A DNA stretch of 64,000 nt from Dictyoglomus thermophilum H-6-12 (GTDB lineage Bacteria; Dictyoglomota; Dictyoglomia; Dictyoglomales; Dictyoglomaceae): NCBI RefSeq assembly GCF_000020965.1, contig NC_011297.1, positions 310,001-374,000 of the forward strand. Direction: 5' to 3'. The notes under the pieces were generated by a model that saw only the letters and a program-made list of their open reading frames with translations, searched no databases and was not told the origin of the DNA. How positions within the stretch are numbered: position 1 is the first letter of the stretch; each line of letters starts with the position of its first letter. This document shows, piece by piece, positions 60,474 to 64,000 of the stretch. The position numbers were made by a program, and so were the translations under genes.

Positions 60474-61538
60474 TTAGTTATTAACGTTTACAAGTATGCT
60501 TATGCTTCTTTTGTTTTCTGCCTCATCATATGCCTTTACCATTATTGTGTGCTCTCCATTAGAGCATAAGTTGGTATTCCAAGTATATGCATATGGTGGC
60601 AAGTTGTCTATATATTTTAATTCGTCGTCAATATAAAACTCAACCCTTGATACATGCAAATTATCTGTAGCAGTTGCCTCTATGGTTATTGTTCCAGTTA
60701 AAGTTGCTCCATCTGTGGGATATGTTATGGAAACTGTTGGTAGGATAATGTCTACTATTTGAGCAAGATATCCTGTATTTTGATAGTTACAACGGAATTT
60801 AGGCCATACGGATTTTGCAAGTCCATAACTTGTGGAATTTATTGCATAAAGATAACCATCATCACTTCCTACATATACAGTTTTATTCCCTAATGTAGGT
60901 GATGAATTAATGAAGTCTCCAGTTTTATATTTCCACTTCAACGTACCATCAGGGTTTATTGCGTAAAGATAGTTATCCCAACTTCCCACATATATAGTTC
61001 CGTCTTGCCCTATGGCTGGTGAGGAATGAATGCGATCTTCAGTCTCGTATTTCCATTTTAGCGTACCATCTGGATTTATCGCATAAAGATATCTATCCCA
61101 ATCTCCTACGTATATAGTGCCATCTGATCCTATTGCTGGTGAGGAAGTGATAGACCATTCAGTTTGATATGCCCACTTCAGTTTATCCATATTACTTACG
61201 AATATCCTTATAATTTTGGATATGCTTGAATTTCCAGCTAAATCTATGGCTTTTGCAGAGATAAGGTATAACCCTTCATCATATTGGGTTGTATCCCATG
61301 TATATGTATAAGGTGCTTTTGTTTTTTCTATTATCTTTTTACTGTCTATGTAAAGCTCTACCTTTGAGATTCCTTTATCATCAATTGCTTCTACTGTTAT
61401 TGTTATTGTTTTGCTTACAGTTTCTCCATCTGCAGGCGAGAGAATTGATACTGTTGGGGGTTGTGTGTCTTTCGGTGCGCATCCATAAAATAAAAAAAGA
61501 AGTATTAAAATTAAGAAATTAAAAACGCTTCTCCTCAT
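60474..61538 (-). CDS. Lipoprotein with Ig-like domains flanking PQQ-type propeller repeats
   Basis: 354 residues. The lipoprotein signal LILLFLFYGC puts the lipid-bearing Cys at about residue 20. Residues about 27-115 are a bacterial Ig-like domain (PPTVSILSPADGETVSKTITITVEAIDDKGISKVELYIDSK). Residues about 118-235 contain three near-identical repeats of the type SPAIG.DGTIYVG.WD.YLYAINPDGTLKWKY, as in PQQ/BamB-type blades. A second Ig-like domain closes the chain (residues about 262-354). Three blades cannot close a propeller, so it probably oligomerises or is a reduced form. The DNA repeats are so alike that recent duplication is likely. Function unknown. Confidence 0.78.
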   Translation of the reverse strand: MRRSVFNFLILILLFLFYGCAPKDTQPPTVSILSPADGETVSKTITITVEAIDDKGISKVELYIDSKKIIEKTKAPYTYTWDTTQYDEGLYLISAKAIDLAGNSSISKIIRIFVSNMDKLKWAYQTEWSITSSPAIGSDGTIYVGDWDRYLYAINPDGTLKWKYETEDRIHSSPAIGQDGTIYVGSWDNYLYAINPDGTLKWKYKTGDFINSSPTLGNKTVYVGSDDGYLYAINSTSYGLAKSVWPKFRCNYQNTGYLAQIVDIILPTVSITYPTDGATLTGTITIEATATDNLHVSRVEFYIDDELKYIDNLPPYAYTWNTNLCSNGEHTIMVKAYDEAENKRSISILVNVNN

Positions 61539-61715
61539 TTTACTAACCCCCTTAAATAAGGTTATAAAAATCGTTGGTTAGAATATTGCTCTATTTTTTT
61601 CTTTAAACCTTGATTTTTTATTTTAGTCTTTTCATTAATATTATTATACTTATGTTTTTATTTCTTGAAAATAATTAGTAGAATATAGAAAATAAAACCT
61701 TTTAGGAGGGAAAGT

Positions 61716-62423
61716 ATGGCAGGAATTCTTGAGGGAAGAAGGATGGTTATTACTGGAGCTTCAAGAGGGATTGGTTTTGAGATATGTAAGTTATTCCTTA
61801 AAGAGGGTGCAAGTATAATTGGAGTGGCAAAGGATGAGAAAAGATTAAAAGAGGCAGAAAAGCTTTTAAGAGAGATGGGAGATTTTGAGGGTGTAGCCGT
61901 TGATTTAGAAGAGGATAACTTTACCTCAAAGATAGTGGAAAAGGTAGAGAAGAAATGGAATGCCCTTGATGTTCTATTCAATAATGCGGGAGTTATGCTT
62001 GCTTATGGTGGATTTTTGGAGGAAAGTGATGAAGTATTTGAAAGAACATTTAAAGTGAACCTTTATGCTCCATATAAACTTGTAAAAGCAATGTTGCCAT
62101 TTTTACTTAGAGGAAAAGAGCCAAGAATTATTAATACGAGTTCTGGGGCAGGTATTTTTGATGAAATAAGAAAAAAGTATGATATTGCAAGTTATAGACT
62201 TAGTAAATTTGCATTAAATGGATTTACTATTATTCTTGCTAACGAACTCAAGGGCAAGATAGCAGTAAATGCTTTTGATCCTGGCTGGGTTAAGACGGAT
62301 CTTGGAGGACCAAATGCTCCAGGATCTCCAGAGGATTCTGCAAGGGGAGCTCTTGCAGTAGTTACCTTGCCTTTTGAGGTTACAGGAAAGTTTTTTAAAG
62401 ATGGAAGAGAAATAAACTTTTAA
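61716..62423 (+). CDS. Short-chain dehydrogenase/reductase
   Basis: A 235-residue SDR with TGASRGIG at residues 13-20, NNAG near 90 and a catalytic Ser in NTSSGAG. The Tyr-x3-Lys appears as YRLSK near 158, and the product-release segment is FDPGWVKTDLGGPNAPGSPEDSA, as in carbonyl-reductase-like members. The ribosome-binding site aggaggga precedes the ATG. Substrate unknown; it is the fourth classical SDR in the window. Confidence 0.8.
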   Translation: MAGILEGRRMVITGASRGIGFEICKLFLKEGASIIGVAKDEKRLKEAEKLLREMGDFEGVAVDLEEDNFTSKIVEKVEKKWNALDVLFNNAGVMLAYGGFLEESDEVFERTFKVNLYAPYKLVKAMLPFLLRGKEPRIINTSSGAGIFDEIRKKYDIASYRLSKFALNGFTIILANELKGKIAVNAFDPGWVKTDLGGPNAPGSPEDSARGALAVVTLPFEVTGKFFKDGREINF

Positions 62424-62488
62424 TTTAGATTTGTTTTGTTATAATATTTACTAAGGGAAATAAGGATAGAAGGGAAGGGGACTTTTAT

Positions 62489-63484
62489 ATGAAATTTCCT
62501 TTGGGACAGGAGATTTATAAAAAGACGCCTGCGCCTCTTGTAAATTTAAAAGAGCTCATATCCTGGTTTAGGTTGGAAAAATTTAATGGGCTTTTGATGG
62601 GGGAGACATCCAATATAATTACTGAAATTTTGGTTTATGATGGTAAAATTCCTAAGGCTTTTACAGAAAGAAATGGAGAAGTATTAGCAGAGGATTGTTC
62701 GGCAATAGAGATATTTATAAATGATTATTTGGCAAGGGTTAGTTCTCTATCTCTTTTTTCTTATGATAAAGAGTTAATAACTCCTATCTTAATTTTATAT
62801 TTTTCAACTCCTAATATACTCCATGAGGAAACCTATTTATTTGTTCCCGAAAGACTGATTGATGAAAGTAGGAAAGAGAATACTTTGTCTCATATTTTAA
62901 TTGAGGATTTAGAGGATAAGGTGCATTTTCTCTTTTATAATGGAATTTTTAAAGGGTATTATTCTGAGAAGGACGGAGTTATTAGAGAAGATTTAAATTT
63001 TCTTTTTGAATTATTTAACAAGGGTAATACTTTTGTTAGCTTTTATCAGACATCCATTAAGGATTTTGAGAGATTAGATGTTTCGTCTTTAAAGTTTAGT
63101 TTTATTGAGGATGAAATTAACAAATGGGTGGAAAGGCTTTTGGAGTATGTTAACTTTATAATTGGATATTACGATGAGCATGGTATGCATGTGGAGAATC
63201 TCAATAGGGTTTTGGAGGGACTTAATATTTTATTTAATTCATTAGTATGTTTAGATAACAAATTTATCATTAAAAGGGAGATTATAGGTAGTTATGATGA
63301 AATTGAAAACGAAATTGTTGAACTTATAAAGAGGATAAATAAGGAGCTTTCAGATTTGTGGGGAAAGAAGTTTGTATATCAAAAGTATATCCAAGGTTAT
63401 AAGAGTTTTATGGAAAAGTATAAAAATGACAAGGTTATTATGGAGCTTCTTGATAGGATAAACCCAGAGAATATTGAGTTTTAG
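62489..63484 (+). CDS. Hypothetical protein with DUF4388-like N-terminus
   Basis: A 331-residue protein without signal or membrane helices. The opening 90 residues (KELISWFRLEKFNGLLMGETSNIITEILVYDGKIPKAFTERNGEVLAED) look like DUF4388/PATAN-type domains, which have a Gly-rich strand, a hydrophobic core and a small hinge and occur in signalling proteins. The remainder (about 220-331) is helical and probably coiled-coil. It precedes a membrane sensor-like gene by 12 bp. The name is descriptive; function unknown. Confidence 0.5.
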   Translation: MKFPLGQEIYKKTPAPLVNLKELISWFRLEKFNGLLMGETSNIITEILVYDGKIPKAFTERNGEVLAEDCSAIEIFINDYLARVSSLSLFSYDKELITPILILYFSTPNILHEETYLFVPERLIDESRKENTLSHILIEDLEDKVHFLFYNGIFKGYYSEKDGVIREDLNFLFELFNKGNTFVSFYQTSIKDFERLDVSSLKFSFIEDEINKWVERLLEYVNFIIGYYDEHGMHVENLNRVLEGLNILFNSLVCLDNKFIIKREIIGSYDEIENEIVELIKRINKELSDLWGKKFVYQKYIQGYKSFMEKYKNDKVIMELLDRINPENIEF

Positions 63485-63496
63485 GGAGGAGTACTG

Positions 63497-64000
63497 ATGA
63501 GTATGAGTTTAGGAAAAAAGATTTCTATTTTTTTTGTTTTTCTTTTTTTAATTCCATTTTTCATTTTCTTATCTGTTGAATTTAGTAATTTTAAGAATGA
63601 GGCTTTATATCCTATCTTTTACCAGATATCAGAAGGTATTGCACTAATTATTGCTGTTTATTATTTCTTGAAAATTGAAAAGAAGTGGCGAGGATGGTTG
63701 GGTTGGTTTTTGGTTGTTTTGAGTTTGGTTTTTCTATTTATTGCTGATTCTATATGGAATTTTTATGCCATATTTAGAGGAGAAGAGGCACCTTTCCCAG
63801 GTATATCTGATATTTTTTATGTGCTTTTTTATGTTTTTGCCTTTGTTTTTCTTGTTTATTTTATAAGGCTTTTGAAGTTAGAATTTGATCCTTCAGAAAA
63901 GTTTTTTATTTCCATAATTTTTCTTGTAATTTTTGTACTTCTTCTCCAAGGTATTTTAATTTCTATCTTTGGGAGTAAAGAGATGGATTTTTGGGAAAAG
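63497..64000 (+). CDS. Membrane sensor protein, N-terminal part (runs off the window)
   Basis: 168 codons are visible from ATG 63497 behind agggaggagt. The chain has at least five hydrophobic helices and the PFPGISDIFYVLFYV stretch near residue 98. That stretch is common in the N-terminal membrane sensors of diguanylate cyclases and histidine kinases. The output domain, if any, lies beyond the right edge. It follows the DUF4388-like gene at 12 bp, suggesting a signalling pair. Confidence 0.6.
   Translation, partial: MSMSLGKKISIFFVFLFLIPFFIFLSVEFSNFKNEALYPIFYQISEGIALIIAVYYFLKIEKKWRGWLGWFLVVLSLVFLFIADSIWNFYAIFRGEEAPFPGISDIFYVLFYVFAFVFLVYFIRLLKLEFDPSEKFFISIIFLVIFVLLLQGILISIFGSKEMDFWEK

Noticed and set aside
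60880-61140. Periodic repeat considered as a CRISPR-like array
   Set aside because: The period is over 100 bp, the repeats are in frame and encode propeller blades, and no cas genes are present.

Overview
The window is AT-rich, densely coded DNA from a thermophilic, fermentative, polysaccharide-degrading bacterium. The gene set (paired sugar ABC importers without their own ATPases, GH4/GH1/GH16/PL1 enzymes, neelaredoxin-type superoxide reductase, archaeal-looking small proteins) and the base composition fit Dictyoglomus best. That assignment is recognition and inference, not a database result.

Layout. 1-10.6 kb: a deoxy-sugar cluster with a SorE-like reductase, a SorD/GutD-like SDR, a TIM-barrel isomerase and a class II aldolase, then a divergent SDR. 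An ABC importer (binding protein and two permeases) follows, then a RhaI-type L-rhamnose isomerase and a rhamnulokinase. 10.7-11.1 kb: superoxide reductase. 11.2-24.7 kb: a pectin/galacturonate cluster. It holds a secreted pectate lyase, a second ABC importer paralogous to the first, a GH4 alpha-galacturonidase with a CHEV motif, a secreted seven-repeat propeller protein, KDG kinase, an IclR regulator (KdgR-like), a PreA-like flavoprotein with ferredoxin domain, a fumarate-reductase-like flavoprotein, a Zn alcohol dehydrogenase and an SDR.

25.75-34.58 kb is the outstanding region. Two directly repeated copies of one insertion sequence bracket a block of housekeeping-type genes: rplI (L9), archaeal-type PEP carboxylase, a membrane protein, purM, a class B penicillin-binding protein and purE. 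The outer edges of the two IS copies are flanked by the same 10 bp, GAAAAGCAAT. The gene interrupted on the left (an RmlD-like SDR) has its original last codons on the right. This is therefore an 8.8-kb composite transposon that moved as a unit. Inside it purM and the penicillin-binding protein gene are broken by single-base frameshifts, and the left IS transposase is dead.

34.6-64 kb is ordinary chromosome: threonine aldolase, polysaccharide deacetylase, a GH16 laminarinase lipoprotein with carbohydrate-binding modules, tRNA-Leu(CAG), an AEC transporter, a MASE3-PAS-GGDEF protein, an Fe-S aldo/keto reductase, an MFS carrier, a HAD phosphatase and a GH1 beta-glucosidase. An operon of NRAMP, nucleosidase and SPL-like radical SAM protein follows. 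Next come a small DUF1659/DUF2922/Zn-ribbon/M15 peptidase/YvrJ cassette resembling a lysis module, a DUF4139 protein, a polyferredoxin, a beta-CASP RNase and an M28 peptidase. The window ends with pstCAB with convergent phoU, a PQQ-repeat lipoprotein, another SDR, and the start of a membrane sensor-like protein.
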